Shown: positions 20,268-29,851, counted from the stretch's first letter. The stretch: DNA of 64,000 bases from Bradyrhizobium sp. B124 (GCF_038967635.1 NZ_CP152413.1:5398001-5462000), one strand, 5' to 3'. Program-made: numbers and translations. Notes: generated from the sequence alone by a model not told the origin.

Positions 20268-21467
20268 ATGAGCGTGTCCACGGAAGCCGGCACATCCCGT
20301 CCCGCCCAGACCCAGGCAACGCGCACACTCACGGTGACCGGGCTCAACCACGCCCTCCATGACGGCTACACCGACCTGATCTACGTGCTGCTGCCGGTCT
20401 GGCAGGCGGAGTTCGCGCTGAGCTACGGGCTGCTGGCGCTGCTGCGCGGGCTCTATGCCGGCGCCATGGCCGGGCTGCAGATTCCGGTCGGACGCATCGC
20501 GGAGCGGATCGACGGCAAGATCATCCTGATCGCGGGCACGGCGCTGTCGGCGCTCGGCTATGTGTTCGCCGGATTGTCCGGCGGCGTCATCGGACTTGGC
20601 CTGGCGCTCGCGCTCTCCGGCGCCGGTTCGAGCACGCAGCATCCGATCGCATCATCAGCGGTGTCGCGCGCCTATGGCGCGGCGGCGCGCGGCCCGCTCG
20701 GCATCTACAATTTCTCCGGCGATCTCGGCAAGGCGGCTATCCCGGCCCTGACCTCGATCCTGCTCGTGATCATGTCGTGGCGGCACACGCTGCTCGTGCT
20801 CGCGCTTGCAGGCCTGCTCGTCGCGATCTGCATCGCGCTCTGGATGCCGTCGGTCGGCAAGGGTGCCGAGCACAAGATGGCCGCCGCGGCGCGCCGTGAC
20901 GGTGCCGGCGGCGGCTTCCACTGGCTGCTTGCGATCGGAATCCTCGACACCGCGGTCAGGATGGGCTTTCTCACCTTCCTGCCGTTCCTGCTGCGCGACA
21001 AGGGCGCCTCGCTGCCGACCAATGGCCTCGCGCTGGCGCTGGTCTTCATCGGCGGCGCCGCCGGGAAATTCACCTGCGGCTGGCTCGGCGAACGGGTCGG
21101 CACGCTGCGCACCGTGCTGATCACCGAAGGCGGCACGGCGGCGCTGATCGTGGCGGTGCTCGCATTGCCGCTGGCGCCGGCCATCGTGCTGCTGCCGCTG
21201 CTCGGCGTGATGCTCAACGGCACCTCCTCGGTGCTCTATGGCACGGTGCCCGAACTCACGCCGCCACATCAGACCGAGCGCGCCTTCGCGCTGTTCTACA
21301 CGGGGACGATCGGATCGGGCGCGATCGCGCCGGTGCTCTATGGCCTGCTCGGCGACGCGCTCGGTCCGACGCTCGCCACCACGGCGACCGCGCTCACGGC
21401 GCTGGCGATCTGCCCGCTCGCAGTGGCGCTTGCGCGGCATCTTGCGGACGATCCAACGACGGCATGA
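20268..21467 (+). CDS. MFS transporter (fosmidomycin-resistance-like)
   Basis: 399-residue major facilitator with about 12 membrane helices. Features such as LNHALHDGYTDLIYVLLPVWQAEF, GSSTQHPIASSAVSRAYG and YNFSGDLGKAAIPALTS match the Fsr group of drug/metabolite efflux transporters. Substrate is unknown. The ATG at 20268 (MSVSTEAG) is used; an ATG at 20259 and a TTG at 20250 are in frame and cannot be excluded. It is divergent from the LysR gene that probably controls it. Confidence 0.85.
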   Translation: MSVSTEAGTSRPAQTQATRTLTVTGLNHALHDGYTDLIYVLLPVWQAEFALSYGLLALLRGLYAGAMAGLQIPVGRIAERIDGKIILIAGTALSALGYVFAGLSGGVIGLGLALALSGAGSSTQHPIASSAVSRAYGAAARGPLGIYNFSGDLGKAAIPALTSILLVIMSWRHTLLVLALAGLLVAICIALWMPSVGKGAEHKMAAAARRDGAGGGFHWLLAIGILDTAVRMGFLTFLPFLLRDKGASLPTNGLALALVFIGGAAGKFTCGWLGERVGTLRTVLITEGGTAALIVAVLALPLAPAIVLLPLLGVMLNGTSSVLYGTVPELTPPHQTERAFALFYTGTIGSGAIAPVLYGLLGDALGPTLATTATALTALAICPLAVALARHLADDPTTA

Positions 21468-21472
21468 AGTCC

Positions 21473-21559
21473 GTAGCCCGGATGGAGCGCAGCGAAATCC
21501 GGAGCCGCTCCCCGTTGCTTGCATGCTTCCCGGATTGCGCTTCGCTCCATCCGGGCTAC
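21473..21559. repeat. GTAGCCCGGAT-family paired-hairpin repeat
   Basis: Starts GTAGCCCGGATGGAGCGCAG and ends CTCCATCCGGGCTAC, with ends complementary over about 11 bases. Related copies are at 44002-44090 and 63570-63657. It begins 5 bp after the MFS stop. Confidence 0.88.
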
Positions 21560-21587
21560 CTAAGCAAAGGTGCCACGGAGGACAACA

Positions 21588-22670
21588 ATGACAAGCACGC
21601 ACAAGGCCTGGCGGCTGCACGCCCACAATGATCTCCGCTTCGAGGATGTCGCAACGCCCGGGCCCGCGCCCGATGGCGTCGTGGTCCGGGTCGAAGCCAG
21701 CATGGTGCTGTCCTATACCAACAAGCTGCTCTCCGGCGCGCTGCCATACAGCTTGCCGCCGATGCCGTTCGTGCCGGGCACCAACGCGATCGCGCACGTC
21801 GTCGCCACGGGCGAGAACGTCACGCATGTCCGAAGTGGCGACCGCGTGTTCCTCAGCCCGCATCTGCGCGGCGACGTGCCGGATCGCGATCCGCCGCAGA
21901 TCCTGATCGGCCTCACCGCCACCGTGACGACGCCGGAGGCGCTCGCGCTGCAGGCACGCTGGCGCGACGGCGTGTTCGCGGAGATCGCGCATTGGCCGGC
22001 CGCCTGTGTCACGCCCCTTGCCAATCTCGACGACAAGCCGGCGACCGAGCTGATCGGGCTGGCCAAACTGATCGTGCCGTTCGGCGGATTGCAGCGCACC
22101 GGCCTGCGCGGCGGGCAGACCATCATCGTCAACGGCGCGACCGGCTATTTCGGCTCGGGCGGCGTGATGCTCGCGGTCGCAATGGGCGCGGGCCGCGTCG
22201 TTGCGGTCGGACGCAAAGAGGCCGCGCTCGAGCAGTTGCGCGATGCATTCGGCCCGCGCGTCATTCCCGCCGTCGTCACCGGCGATGCCGCCGCCGATCT
22301 TTCGATCATCCGCCGCGCCGCCGGCGGCAGCGCCGATGTCGCGCTCGACCTGCTCGGCGCCGCCAAGAGCACCTCGACGACGCTGTCCTGCCTGCGCGCG
22401 CTCCGGCGTGGCGGCCGGATGGTGCTGATGGGCAGCGCCGAGGTGCCGCTCGAGCTGTCGTTCCGCGAGATGCTGGCCAACGACTGGGAGGTGGTCGGGC
22501 AGTTCATGTACGATAGGACCGCGCCGGGCCAACTGGCCGGCCTTGCCGCCGAAGGCCTGCTGGATCTGCGCAAGATCAATGTCGCGACCTTCAAGCTTGC
22601 CGACTTCAGTCGTGCCGTGGATGCGGCCGCGATGATGCAGAGCCTCGACCTCACGGCCGTGGTGCCGTAA
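21588..22670 (+). CDS. Zinc-type alcohol dehydrogenase/quinone reductase family protein
   Basis: 360-residue medium-chain dehydrogenase/reductase. The GroES-like N-terminal half is followed by a Rossmann fold with VNGATGYFGSGGVMLAVAMGAGRVVAVGRK for NAD(P) binding. The usual catalytic-zinc Cys near residue 40 is missing (the region reads VLSYTNKLLSG) and no four-Cys structural zinc lobe is seen, so it is probably a zinc-independent quinone-reductase-like oxidoreductase. The ATG at 21588 has GGAGGA at 21577-21582. It ends 9 bp before trmD and may be co-transcribed with it. Confidence 0.85.
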   Translation: MTSTHKAWRLHAHNDLRFEDVATPGPAPDGVVVRVEASMVLSYTNKLLSGALPYSLPPMPFVPGTNAIAHVVATGENVTHVRSGDRVFLSPHLRGDVPDRDPPQILIGLTATVTTPEALALQARWRDGVFAEIAHWPAACVTPLANLDDKPATELIGLAKLIVPFGGLQRTGLRGGQTIIVNGATGYFGSGGVMLAVAMGAGRVVAVGRKEAALEQLRDAFGPRVIPAVVTGDAAADLSIIRRAAGGSADVALDLLGAAKSTSTTLSCLRALRRGGRMVLMGSAEVPLELSFREMLANDWEVVGQFMYDRTAPGQLAGLAAEGLLDLRKINVATFKLADFSRAVDAAAMMQSLDLTAVVP

Positions 22671-22679
22671 CCAGAGGCC

Positions 22680-23429
22680 ATGACGACACCGCAAGAGCCC
22701 CCCTGGCGCGCCACCGTGCTGACCCTGTTCCCGGACATGTTTCCGGGACCGCTCGGCGTGAGCCTGGCCGGCAAGGCGCTGGCCATGGGTCTCTGGGCGC
22801 TGGAGGCGCGCGACATCAGGGCGTCGGCGACCGACAAGCACCGCAGTGTTGACGACACGCCGGCCGGCGGCGGCCCGGGCATGGTGCTGCGGGCCGATGT
22901 GCTGGCGGCGGCGATCGATGCGGCGGGCGTCGCGGCTGACCGCCCGCGCCTCTTGATGAGCCCGCGGGGTCGGCCATTGACCCAGACCCACGTCGCGGAG
23001 CTCGCGGCCGGGCCCGGCCCCCTGATCGTCTGCGGCCGCTTCGAGGGCATCGACCAGCGGGTCATCGAGGCGCGCCGGCTCGAGGAGGTCTCGATCGGCG
23101 ATTATGTGCTGTCCGGCGGCGAAATCGCCGCAATGGCGCTGATCGACGCCTGCGTTCGCCTGTTGCCGGGGGTGATGGGCAAGCTGGCCTCCGGAACCGA
23201 GGAGAGCTTCTCCGAAGGACTACTTGAATACCCCCAATATACCCGTCCGCAGGAGTTCGAGGGCCGCCAAATCCCGGAAATCCTGATTTCCGGCGATCAC
23301 GCCAAGGTCGCGGCCTGGCGGCTGGCCCAGTCCGAGGCCCTGACGGCGGCCCGGCGGCCCGATCTCTGGGCCCGGAAGGCCAGCCAAAAAGCGGCCCGGC
23401 GAGGGACAAAAAACACGACAGACGGGTGA
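22680..23429 (+). CDS. trmD: tRNA (guanine37-N1)-methyltransferase TrmD
   Basis: SPOUT-class enzyme that methylates G37 of tRNAs reading CNN codons, preventing +1 frameshifts. Diagnostic blocks are [27 protein letters not shown], the trefoil-knot SAM site [13 protein letters not shown] and [13 protein letters not shown], and [10 protein letters not shown]. 249 residues, normal. It lies 9 bp after the dehydrogenase gene rather than after rimM, so it may depend on a promoter in the inserted cassette. Confidence 0.97.
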   Translation: MTTPQEPPWRATVLTLFPDMFPGPLGVSLAGKALAMGLWALEARDIRASATDKHRSVDDTPAGGGPGMVLRADVLAAAIDAAGVAADRPRLLMSPRGRPLTQTHVAELAAGPGPLIVCGRFEGIDQRVIEARRLEEVSIGDYVLSGGEIAAMALIDACVRLLPGVMGKLASGTEESFSEGLLEYPQYTRPQEFEGRQIPEILISGDHAKVAAWRLAQSEALTAARRPDLWARKASQKAARRGTKNTTDG

Positions 23430-23537
23430 CAAACCCTGCGCTTTGCCTTATAGGCACGGCCTAATCCGCACACGCGCAGGATAGATGGACGTTTGCGCAG
23501 CCCGCACAGGCTGGGCGCGCCGCCGATGGAGATTTCG

Positions 23538-23918
23538 ATGAACCTGATTCAGCAGCTCGAAAAAGAGCAGTTCGACAAGCTCGCCGCCACCAAGACCATT
23601 CCGGAATTCGGACCCGGCGATACCGTCATCGTCAACGTGAAGGTGGTCGAAGGCGAACGCACCCGCGTGCAGGCCTATGAAGGCGTCTGCATCGGCCGTT
23701 CCGGCCATGGCCTCAACGAGAGCTTCACCGTGCGCAAGATCTCCTACGGCGAAGGCGTCGAGCGCGTCTTCCCGGTGATGTCGCCGATGATCGACTCGAT
23801 CAAGGTCGTGCGTCGCGGCAAGGTGCGTCGCGCCAAGCTCTATTACCTGCGCAGCCTGCGCGGCAAGTCGGCCCGCATCGTCGAGAAGCAGGACCGCCAG
23901 ACCGCCGTCGGCGAGTAA
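23538..23918 (+). CDS. rplS: 50S ribosomal protein L19
   Basis: Large-subunit protein at the 30S-50S interface. [29 protein letters not shown] and [21 protein letters not shown] are diagnostic. The ATG at 23538 ([15 protein letters not shown]) is the normal start; an in-frame ATG at 23526 would add four residues. 126 residues. It closes the rpsP group, 108 bp after trmD, and is followed by a repeat and a clear terminator. Confidence 0.97.
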   Translation: MNLIQQLEKEQFDKLAATKTIPEFGPGDTVIVNVKVVEGERTRVQAYEGVCIGRSGHGLNESFTVRKISYGEGVERVFPVMSPMIDSIKVVRRGKVRRAKLYYLRSLRGKSARIVEKQDRQTAVGE

Positions 23919-23932
23919 CGTTTCCCTTCATA

Positions 23933-23981
23933 GCGTTTCGAGCGAAGTGGGGACCGGTTCGCGTCAAGAAAACGCGTCAAA
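23933..23981 (+). repeat. GCGTTTTCGAGCG-family repeat downstream of rplS
   Basis: GCGTTTCGAGCGAAGTGG...AAGAAAACGCGTCAAA is the same family as 5008-5058, with one T missing near the left end. It lies between rplS and its terminator. Confidence 0.85.
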
Positions 23982-23999
23982 CGACAACCGGATGTGACC

Positions 24000-24029
24000 A
24001 AAAGCGCGGGGCCTGCTCCGCGCTTTTTC
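24000..24029 (+). terminator. Rho-independent terminator of rplS
   Basis: AAAAGCGCGG (24000-24009) pairs with CCGCGCTTTTT (from 24018) around a GC-rich loop, with a run of five T on the plus strand. Confidence 0.85.
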
Positions 24030-24319
24030 GTTGCGGCATACCTATCTGATGGACAGGCCCGCGCATCGATCGATTGTCGCGGGCGCAAGCCCTGTGTTAG
24101 AAATTTAGAATGGTTCCGGATCAAGCAAGTCAGACCTGCCAGCGCGTCGTGATCGACGATCGCTCGCGGCTGCCCGGCCGCTTCTTCGGACGCTTTGCGA
24201 CGTCGGCAACATCAGGGCTTACGCGCGCAGCGTAACGCTGCCTGGACGCTGTCGCCTGCTCGCGCGCCGAGATGCGCTTAACGCCATTCACCACTGAATT
24301 TCTTCTGGAGCTGAAGCTC
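24030..24319 (+). other. leuC upstream region
   Basis: 290 bp without a gene I can support. It holds a GCCCGCG/CGCGGGC hairpin (24057-24084) and a direct repeat of TTAGAA leading into an Irr-like half-palindrome (24104-24120). A short antisense reading frame here overlaps leuC and shows no family resemblance. Confidence 0.5.
24104..24120. promoter_or_regulatory. Irr/ICE-like half-palindrome upstream of leuC
   Basis: TTTAGAA-TGG-TTCCGGA has a perfect left arm and only the first three bases of the right arm of the TTTAGAA-N3-TTCTAAA pattern. It is 199 bp upstream of leuC. LeuCD uses a 4Fe-4S cluster, so iron control is sensible, but the match is partial. Confidence 0.25.
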
Positions 24320-25726
<1,407 letters not shown>

Positions 25727-25752
25727 GGTAAGCGCGGTTTTCGCCTCAAGCT

Positions 25753-25775
25753 CGAGCCGTTTCGGAAACGGCTCG
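25753..25775. terminator. Stem-loop downstream of leuC
   Basis: CGAGCCGTTT and AAACGGCTCG form a perfect 10-bp stem with a CGG loop. No T-run follows, so it may be a stabilising hairpin or a Rho-assisted stop rather than a classic terminator. Confidence 0.45.
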
Positions 25776-25833
25776 TTAACGGGGCGCACGCACACTGGCT
25801 CCTTGCGAAGACAAGCTTCGTGGGGAGCCGGAC

Positions 25834-26043
25834 GTGGCCGACAAGAGCGAATTCGTCGACATGATCAGTGAGGCGACGCGGCAGAAGCGCCGCCGCGCCG
25901 CACCACGCATCATCGATCCACTTCCCGAGGTGAAGGAAACCTCGCGCCTCAGCCACTGGCCGCCGGAGCGCTGGACGCAATGGCGGATGGAAAACCTGAC
26001 GCCGTGGAAGATAAAGTCCTGGAAGCTTAAGAACTGGGACTAG
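25834..26043 (+). CDS. Small hypothetical protein
   Basis: 69-residue basic and Trp-rich protein (ending MENLTPWKIKSWKLKNWD) with no signal peptide or membrane segment. GTG start at 25834 with a GGGGAG ribosome site at 25822-25827. I do not recognise a named family. The N-terminus ADKSEFVDMISEATR...PRIIDPLPEV resembles the N-terminal extension of the ABC transporter at 60544 (DKSEFVEIIAEDGE...PEIIEPDPEL). It lies between leuC and a bidirectional terminator. Confidence 0.6.
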   Translation: MADKSEFVDMISEATRQKRRRAAPRIIDPLPEVKETSRLSHWPPERWTQWRMENLTPWKIKSWKLKNWD

Positions 26044-26068
26044 CGCGCTCTCGAGCGAGAGTGACCTG

Positions 26069-26094
26069 AAAAAACGGGCGCCGCATGGCGCCCG
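26069..26094 (-). terminator. Terminator of the His/Gly-rich gene at 26110
   Basis: CGGGCGCC-GCAT-GGCGCCCG is a perfect 8-bp stem with a 4-nt loop. On the minus strand it is followed by six T (AAAAAA at 26069-26074 on the plus strand). On the plus strand GTCGTTTT follows at 26097-26104, so it may also stop transcription from the small gene at 25834. Confidence 0.8.
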
Positions 26095-26109
26095 CTGTCG
26101 TTTTAGCCC

Positions 26110-26727
26110 TTACCAATAGACCCCGTACGGCCGCCAGTAATGGCGGTGATGCCAATACGGCCGGCAGATCCGGCGCGGTCCGTCATAGGTCCAGACCACG
26201 CGGCAACGGCGGTGATGATAATAGGCCGGGTAATAGTAAGACGATCCGTAGAAGTAGCGCCGGTGATGGAAGTGCCGGCGGGAGCCGTAGCGATAACCGC
26301 CGCCATAGAAGCGGTGGTACCCGCCGTAGTGGCGATGGTAGCCGCCATGGAACGCCGGCGCGGCACGGAAGCCGCCACCATGGAAGCCGCGGAAGCCGCC
26401 GCCGTGAAATCCACCGCCGTGAAAGCCGCCACCATGGAAACCACCGCCATGAAAACCTCCACCGCCGTGGCCGCCGCCACCGCCGTGCCGAACCTGGGTC
26501 GTCATGGCATCGGCCGCGGACTTTGCCGCAGGCACGGTGCCCGGACTCGCGAGCGACAGCGATTCGGCGCGTTGCTGCGAAGCGATCGACAATGCGAAGA
26601 CCGCGGCCGCGGCAACACCAAGGCGGCGCAGCGGTCCACGCCGCAAAGAGCTCCCCCTCATCTCGGAACCTACCTGACAACAGCGCTGAGAACCGCGCTG
26701 CATGGCAGCCGGTCTCATTGCGTTCAT
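26110..26727 (-). CDS. Exported Gly/His/Tyr-rich protein
   Basis: 205-residue protein. A basic N-terminus leads to a hydrophobic signal segment (LGVAAAAVFALSIASQQ, about residues 36-52). A mature part follows with SLSLASPGTVPAAKSAADAMTTQVRHG, then four GGGFH units, then a Tyr/Arg/His-rich C-terminus (YHRHYGGYHRFYGGGYRYG). The ATG at 26727 has GGGAG eight bases upstream; 26661 is an alternative giving a shorter n-region. The composition suggests metal binding or surface/cell-wall association, but there is no proof. The motif SLASPGT...TTQVRxG recurs in the gene at 27329. Confidence 0.72.
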   Translation of the reverse strand: MNAMRPAAMQRGSQRCCQVGSEMRGSSLRRGPLRRLGVAAAAVFALSIASQQRAESLSLASPGTVPAAKSAADAMTTQVRHGGGGGHGGGGFHGGGFHGGGFHGGGFHGGGFRGFHGGGFRAAPAFHGGYHRHYGGYHRFYGGGYRYGSRRHFHHRRYFYGSSYYYPAYYHHRRCRVVWTYDGPRRICRPYWHHRHYWRPYGVYW

Positions 26728-26847
26728 CGCAGTCGCTCCCGGCAGGACGCTAGAAAGCCCTGAGTGAATGCGCCATGAACGCGCGAAACCGTGCGACGAA
26801 AAGTCCGAGCGGGAATGTCGGCGACGATCGCAGTGCGGCCAGCTGCA

Positions 26848-27201
26848 TCACCAGAACGGGCCGAACCCGAAGCCAAAGGTGAACGGCGCCGGCACCGCAT
26901 ATGGGTACGGCCGATAGTAGTAAGGCCGTCCGTAATAATAGGAGCCGTACGGCCGGTAATAGGAATAGGGCTGGTAGTCCGGCCGGTAATAAGGCCGGTA
27001 GCCTTGGTGATAGTAGCCTTGGTGATAATGGTGACGATGGTAATGGCGATGATGGCGCTGCGCGCTGAAGTCGGTCGCCTGGCCCGCCGGCCGCTGCTGT
27101 GCCGCGGCCCGCGGCGTGGCTGATGCCGCGGCGGTTGCCGATGCCGGCGCCGTCAATGCGAACGCACAAGCGACCGCGGCAACACCGATCCATCTCATCA
27201 T
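26848..27201 (-). CDS. Exported Tyr/His/Pro-rich small protein
   Basis: 117-residue protein with a signal peptide (MMRWIGVAAVACAFALTAPASA, residues 1-22). A linker with QQRPAGQATDFSAQRHHRHYHRHHYHQGYYHQG and a C-terminus of repeated YRPY/YYRP units ending FGFGFGPFW follow. GGAG lies six bases ahead of the ATG at 27201. No enzymatic motif is seen. Similar composition and orientation to the genes on either side suggest a family of envelope proteins. The His clusters could bind Ni, Cu or Zn; this is inference. Confidence 0.72.
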   Translation of the reverse strand: MMRWIGVAAVACAFALTAPASATAAASATPRAAAQQRPAGQATDFSAQRHHRHYHRHHYHQGYYHQGYRPYYRPDYQPYSYYRPYGSYYYGRPYYYRPYPYAVPAPFTFGFGFGPFW

Positions 27202-27275
27202 GATCAACTCCTGCAGATTGCGATTGATCTCATCTCGCGCGCGCGAATCTGCCGGTTTGATGGCTGAGAACGACA

Positions 27276-27300
27276 ACAGGCCCGCTGCTCACGGGCCTGT
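27276..27300 (-). terminator. Hairpin downstream of the gene at 27329
   Basis: ACAGGCCCG and CGGGCCTGT form a perfect 9-bp stem with a 7-nt loop just past the minus-strand stop. Only a weak T-rich tract (TGTTGTCGTT) follows on the minus strand. Confidence 0.5.
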
Positions 27301-27328
27301 GTCTCAACTGCGCTGATCCGTCGCGCGA

Positions 27329-27571
27329 TCAGCGGCGCCAGTGGCGACGATGGCCCCAGCCCCAGCCACGGTGATGTCCGCGACCCCAGCCACGATGCCA
27401 GCCATGACCATGACCATAGCGGACCTGCGTGGTCGTCTGGTTCGCATGGTCCTGAACCGTTGCGGCGGTGCCCGGAGTCGCAAGCGACATCGCGTTCGCG
27501 CGCTCCGTTGGCGCCGCCAAAACCAGCACGGCACCGACGGCCGCAAGCCCCAGAACCTTCATCACCTTCAT
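27329..27571 (-). CDS. Small exported His/Gly/Trp-rich protein
   Basis: 80-residue protein with a signal peptide (MKVMKVLGLAAVGAVLVLAAPTERANA). A short mature region reads MSLATPGTAATVQDHANQTTTQVRYG, then HGHGWHRG/GRGHHRGWGWG repeats. An AAGGAG ribosome site 8 bases upstream supports the ATG at 27571; an ATG at 27562 is also possible. The segment SLATPGT..TTQVRYG matches SLASPGT..TTQVRHG in the 26110 gene, so the two are paralogues that differ in their repeat tails. Confidence 0.72.
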   Translation of the reverse strand: MKVMKVLGLAAVGAVLVLAAPTERANAMSLATPGTAATVQDHANQTTTQVRYGHGHGWHRGWGRGHHRGWGWGHRRHWRR

Positions 27572-27882
27572 GCGTTTTCTCCTTGATCCCTTGATGTCAC
27601 GTCTTGCAACGACGACTCGAGCTTCTTGCCTTGACGCGTTTTCTTCGCGCGAAGAACTTCGCTGGAAAACGCTCTGGCATTCGAATCGACCCCCGTTGCC
27701 GCGACGCAGATCGCAAGCAGAATGCAGGCGACGTGAATGGGATGTGAATGACTGCGCCACGATGGTGAATGCCGCTGGCGCACGCAGGTTCCAACGCAGC
27801 CGCTGGAATTTTCGTGTCTGTGCGTAAAACCGGCATAGACAATGGTCGTATCTTGTGAGGAGCCTCTCGCAGGAGATCGCCG
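27572..27882. other. Divergent intergenic region with a repeat
   Basis: 311 bp between the 27329 gene and the divergent 27883 gene. It contains one inverted GCGTTTTC-family repeat (27631-27674) and presumably both promoters. Reading frames across it are extensions without family resemblance. Confidence 0.5.
27631..27674 (-). repeat. GCGTTTTC-family repeat, minus-strand copy
   Basis: On the minus strand it reads GAGCGTTTTCCAGCGAAG...GAAGAAAACGCGTCAA, the same ends as the copies at 5008, 8922, 23933 and 28969, with a shorter and altered centre (TTCTTCGCGCGAAGAA, itself palindromic). Confidence 0.75.
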
Positions 27883-28104
27883 ATGACACAACAAGGCCCG
27901 CGCAGATGGCTGGCGCTCGGCACGGCAGCGCTCGCTGGTTCCATGATTTCAGTTGATGTCGCGCTCGCCTCGCAAGGACCGGGCGGCGGCATGGGAACGG
28001 CGAGCCAGCTCACGCAAATGCTGATGGCGCTCGCGGTCTATGGAACGGTGGGAGTGGTCGTCGCGGCCGGACTGATCGGCGCAGCGCGCCGACATTTGCA
28101 CTAG
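27883..28104 (+). CDS. Small membrane/exported protein
   Basis: 73-residue protein. A hydrophobic N-terminal segment (WLALGTAALAGSMISVDVALAS) looks like a signal peptide, followed by GPGGGMGTAS and a second hydrophobic helix (LMALAVYGTVGVVVAAGLIGAA) with a basic end RRHLH. GGAG lies upstream of the ATG at 27883. I recognise no named family. It is divergent from the small His-rich gene at 27329. Confidence 0.55.
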   Translation: MTQQGPRRWLALGTAALAGSMISVDVALASQGPGGGMGTASQLTQMLMALAVYGTVGVVVAAGLIGAARRHLH

Positions 28105-28127
28105 CTTCCGCGTCGCGCGAAGCCGCT

Positions 28128-28454
28128 CTAGCCCGGCCGCCAGAAGCAGTTCATGCGCGGCGTGATCACGGTGCCGCTCGGTCGGTGCTCCTGCACATAG
28201 GTCGCGGTGCAATCGCGCACGGCGTTCGGACCGGGATTGTAGCGCGGGATGACATCCGGTTCCCAATGATCGGGCCGCGACCGGTAGATCGGCACCCGCC
28301 TGAGCCGGCGGTGCTCGACGACCCGCTCGCGCACGGCCGGCGCCGTCTCACCGATGCGCGCTTCGGCCGCCGCGCTCTGTGCCCGCGCCTCTCCCACCGG
28401 AAGCGAAAGCCCGACTGCTACCGCCAACAGCGTTGCCGCCACGATCCGTTTCAT
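28128..28454 (-). CDS. Small exported protein, conserved hypothetical
   Basis: 108-residue protein with a clear signal peptide (MKRIVAATLLAVAVGLSLPVGEARA). A mature region rich in Arg and Pro follows (VPIYRSRPDHWEPDVIPRYNPGPNAVRDCTATYVQEHRPSGTVITPRMNCFWRPG). Two cysteines could form one disulfide. The C-terminal stretch (AVRDCTATYVQEHRPSGTVITPRMNCFWRPG) looks like a conserved small periplasmic family of Bradyrhizobium, but I cannot name it. Start ATG at 28454. Confidence 0.7.
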   Translation of the reverse strand: MKRIVAATLLAVAVGLSLPVGEARAQSAAAEARIGETAPAVRERVVEHRRLRRVPIYRSRPDHWEPDVIPRYNPGPNAVRDCTATYVQEHRPSGTVITPRMNCFWRPG

Positions 28455-28568
28455 CACGCCACCCAAGCCCCGTTCTTGAGCCTCAATCTTGGGCCGCACG
28501 GTCTCCCATTGCACCGCCAAGGTCAACTGCGCTGGCGCCGGCTGAGCCACTCGCGCTAAAGGAGTGTC

Positions 28569-28967
28569 ATGTGGACCACAGAAAAAGCCCCCTCGCTCGC
28601 CGAGATGGAGGCCATGGCGCACGAGGTTTTCGAGCGCCTGCCGGAGGCGTTCCGGGCCCTCTGCGAGGGCGTGATCATCCGTGTCGACGACTTCCCGACC
28701 GACGAGGTGCTCGACGAGATGCAGGCCGAGAGCGAGTTCGACCTGCTCGGCCTGTTTCACGGCATCGGCCTGCCGCAGCAGAGCCATGGCGACGTGGCCC
28801 GGCTCCCCAACCTGGTCTGGCTCTACCGGCGGCCGATCCTGGATTACTGGGCGGAGCACGACGAAACCCTCGGCCACATCGTCCGCCACGTCCTGATCCA
28901 TGAGATTGGGCACCATTTCGGCCTCTCCGACGCCGATATGGAGGCAATTGAGGCCGATGCGGGATGA
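28569..28967 (+). CDS. Minimal zinc metallopeptidase family protein (DUF1025/zincin)
   Basis: 132-residue cytoplasmic protein with an [11 protein letters not shown] motif near residues 111-121, an extended HExxHxxGxxD zinc site. Upstream segments ([48 protein letters not shown]) match the compact metallopeptidase family PF06262, known structurally as minimal zincins. Peptidase activity has not been clearly shown for this family. ATG at 28569, probably its own transcript. The stop is followed after 1 bp by a repeat. Confidence 0.9.
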   Translation: MWTTEKAPSLAEMEAMAHEVFERLPEAFRALCEGVIIRVDDFPTDEVLDEMQAESEFDLLGLFHGIGLPQQSHGDVARLPNLVWLYRRPILDYWAEHDETLGHIVRHVLIHEIGHHFGLSDADMEAIEADAG

Positions 28968-28968
28968 A

Positions 28969-29019
28969 GCGTTTTCGAGCGAAGTGGACCCCGGTTCGCG
29001 TCAAGAAAACGCGTCAAAA
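28969..29019 (+). repeat. GCGTTTTCGAGCG-family repeat ahead of leuD
   Basis: 51-bp copy, 46/51 identical to the copy inside ccmC. It lies just past the metallopeptidase stop and 137 bp before leuD. It is followed by a further inverted pair, AGCTGGAGCCCCCGTT (29027-29042) and AACGGGGGCTCCAGCT (29057-29072). Confidence 0.85.
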
Positions 29020-29155
29020 CAAGGAAGCTGGAGCCCCCGTTGCCGATCCAATCGGAACGGGGGCTCCAGCTTTGCAGAAATGGCCCTTTTACCGCTGTCA
29101 CATTCGCGATAAACATCCGGCCCCTATCCCCTATTTTTGCCCGGGAAGAGCACCG

Positions 29156-29758
29156 ATGGACAAGTTCACCACGCTGGAAGGCGTCGCGGCACCGCTGAAG
29201 ATCATCAATGTCGACACCGACATGATCATTCCGAAGCAGTACCTCAAGACCATCAAGCGCACCGGCCTTGGCAAGGGGCTTTTCTCCGAGCAGCGCTACA
29301 AGGATGACGGTAGCGAGAACCCCGATTTCGTCCTCAACCAGTCCGCCTATCGCAACGCGAAGGTGCTGGTCGCCGGCGACAATTTCGGCTGCGGCTCGAG
29401 CCGCGAGCACGCGCCCTGGGCGCTGCTCGACTTCGGCATCCGCTGCGTGATCTCGACCTCGTTCGGCGACATCTTCTACAATAACTGTTTCAAGAACGGC
29501 ATCCTGCCGATCCGCGTGTCGCAGGAGGACCTCGACAAGCTGTTCGACGATGCCGAGCGCGGCGCCAATGCGACGCTGACCATCGATCTCCCCAACCAGG
29601 AGATCCGCGGCCCCGACGGCGGCACGGTGAAGTTCGAGATCGATGCGTTCCGCAAGCACTGCCTGATCAACGGCCTCGACGACATCGGCCTGACGATGGA
29701 GAAGAAGTCGTCGATCGACACCTACGAGGCCAAGCTCAAGGAGCGCGCCTGGGCTTGA
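29156..29758 (+). CDS. leuD: 3-isopropylmalate dehydratase small subunit
   Basis: Swivelling-domain subunit that completes the isopropylmalate isomerase active site with Leu[27 protein letters not shown] at the start and [32 protein letters not shown] are diagnostic. 200 residues is the usual length. The ATG at 29156 ([15 protein letters not shown]) is the family start; longer frames run into the repeat. It ends with a strong terminator, so it is probably a single-gene transcript. Confidence 0.97.
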   Translation: MDKFTTLEGVAAPLKIINVDTDMIIPKQYLKTIKRTGLGKGLFSEQRYKDDGSENPDFVLNQSAYRNAKVLVAGDNFGCGSSREHAPWALLDFGIRCVISTSFGDIFYNNCFKNGILPIRVSQEDLDKLFDDAERGANATLTIDLPNQEIRGPDGGTVKFEIDAFRKHCLINGLDDIGLTMEKKSSIDTYEAKLKERAWA

Positions 29759-29776
29759 GGCGCAGCCTGTCATCGC

Positions 29777-29810
29777 GCCCCGGTGCCTTCAGGCGCCGGG
29801 GCTTTTCTTT
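29777..29810 (+). terminator. Rho-independent terminator of leuD
   Basis: GCCCCGGTGCC-TTCA-GGCGCCGGGGC gives an 11-bp stem with one G-U pair and a 4-nt loop, followed by TTTTCTTT. Confidence 0.88.
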
Positions 29811-29851
29811 GCGAGATCGTCTTCTCACGAACCTGCTGATGGCTGACGCCC

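Noticed and set aside
20655..22991. 778-codon minus-strand open frame
   Set aside because: Lies antisense to the MFS, dehydrogenase and trmD genes, all of which have clear family motifs on the plus strand.
26380..26480. Regular short repeats that could be mistaken for a CRISPR or satellite array
   Set aside because: The period is 12-15 bp and translates to GGGFH units inside the exported protein at 26110; there are no spacers.
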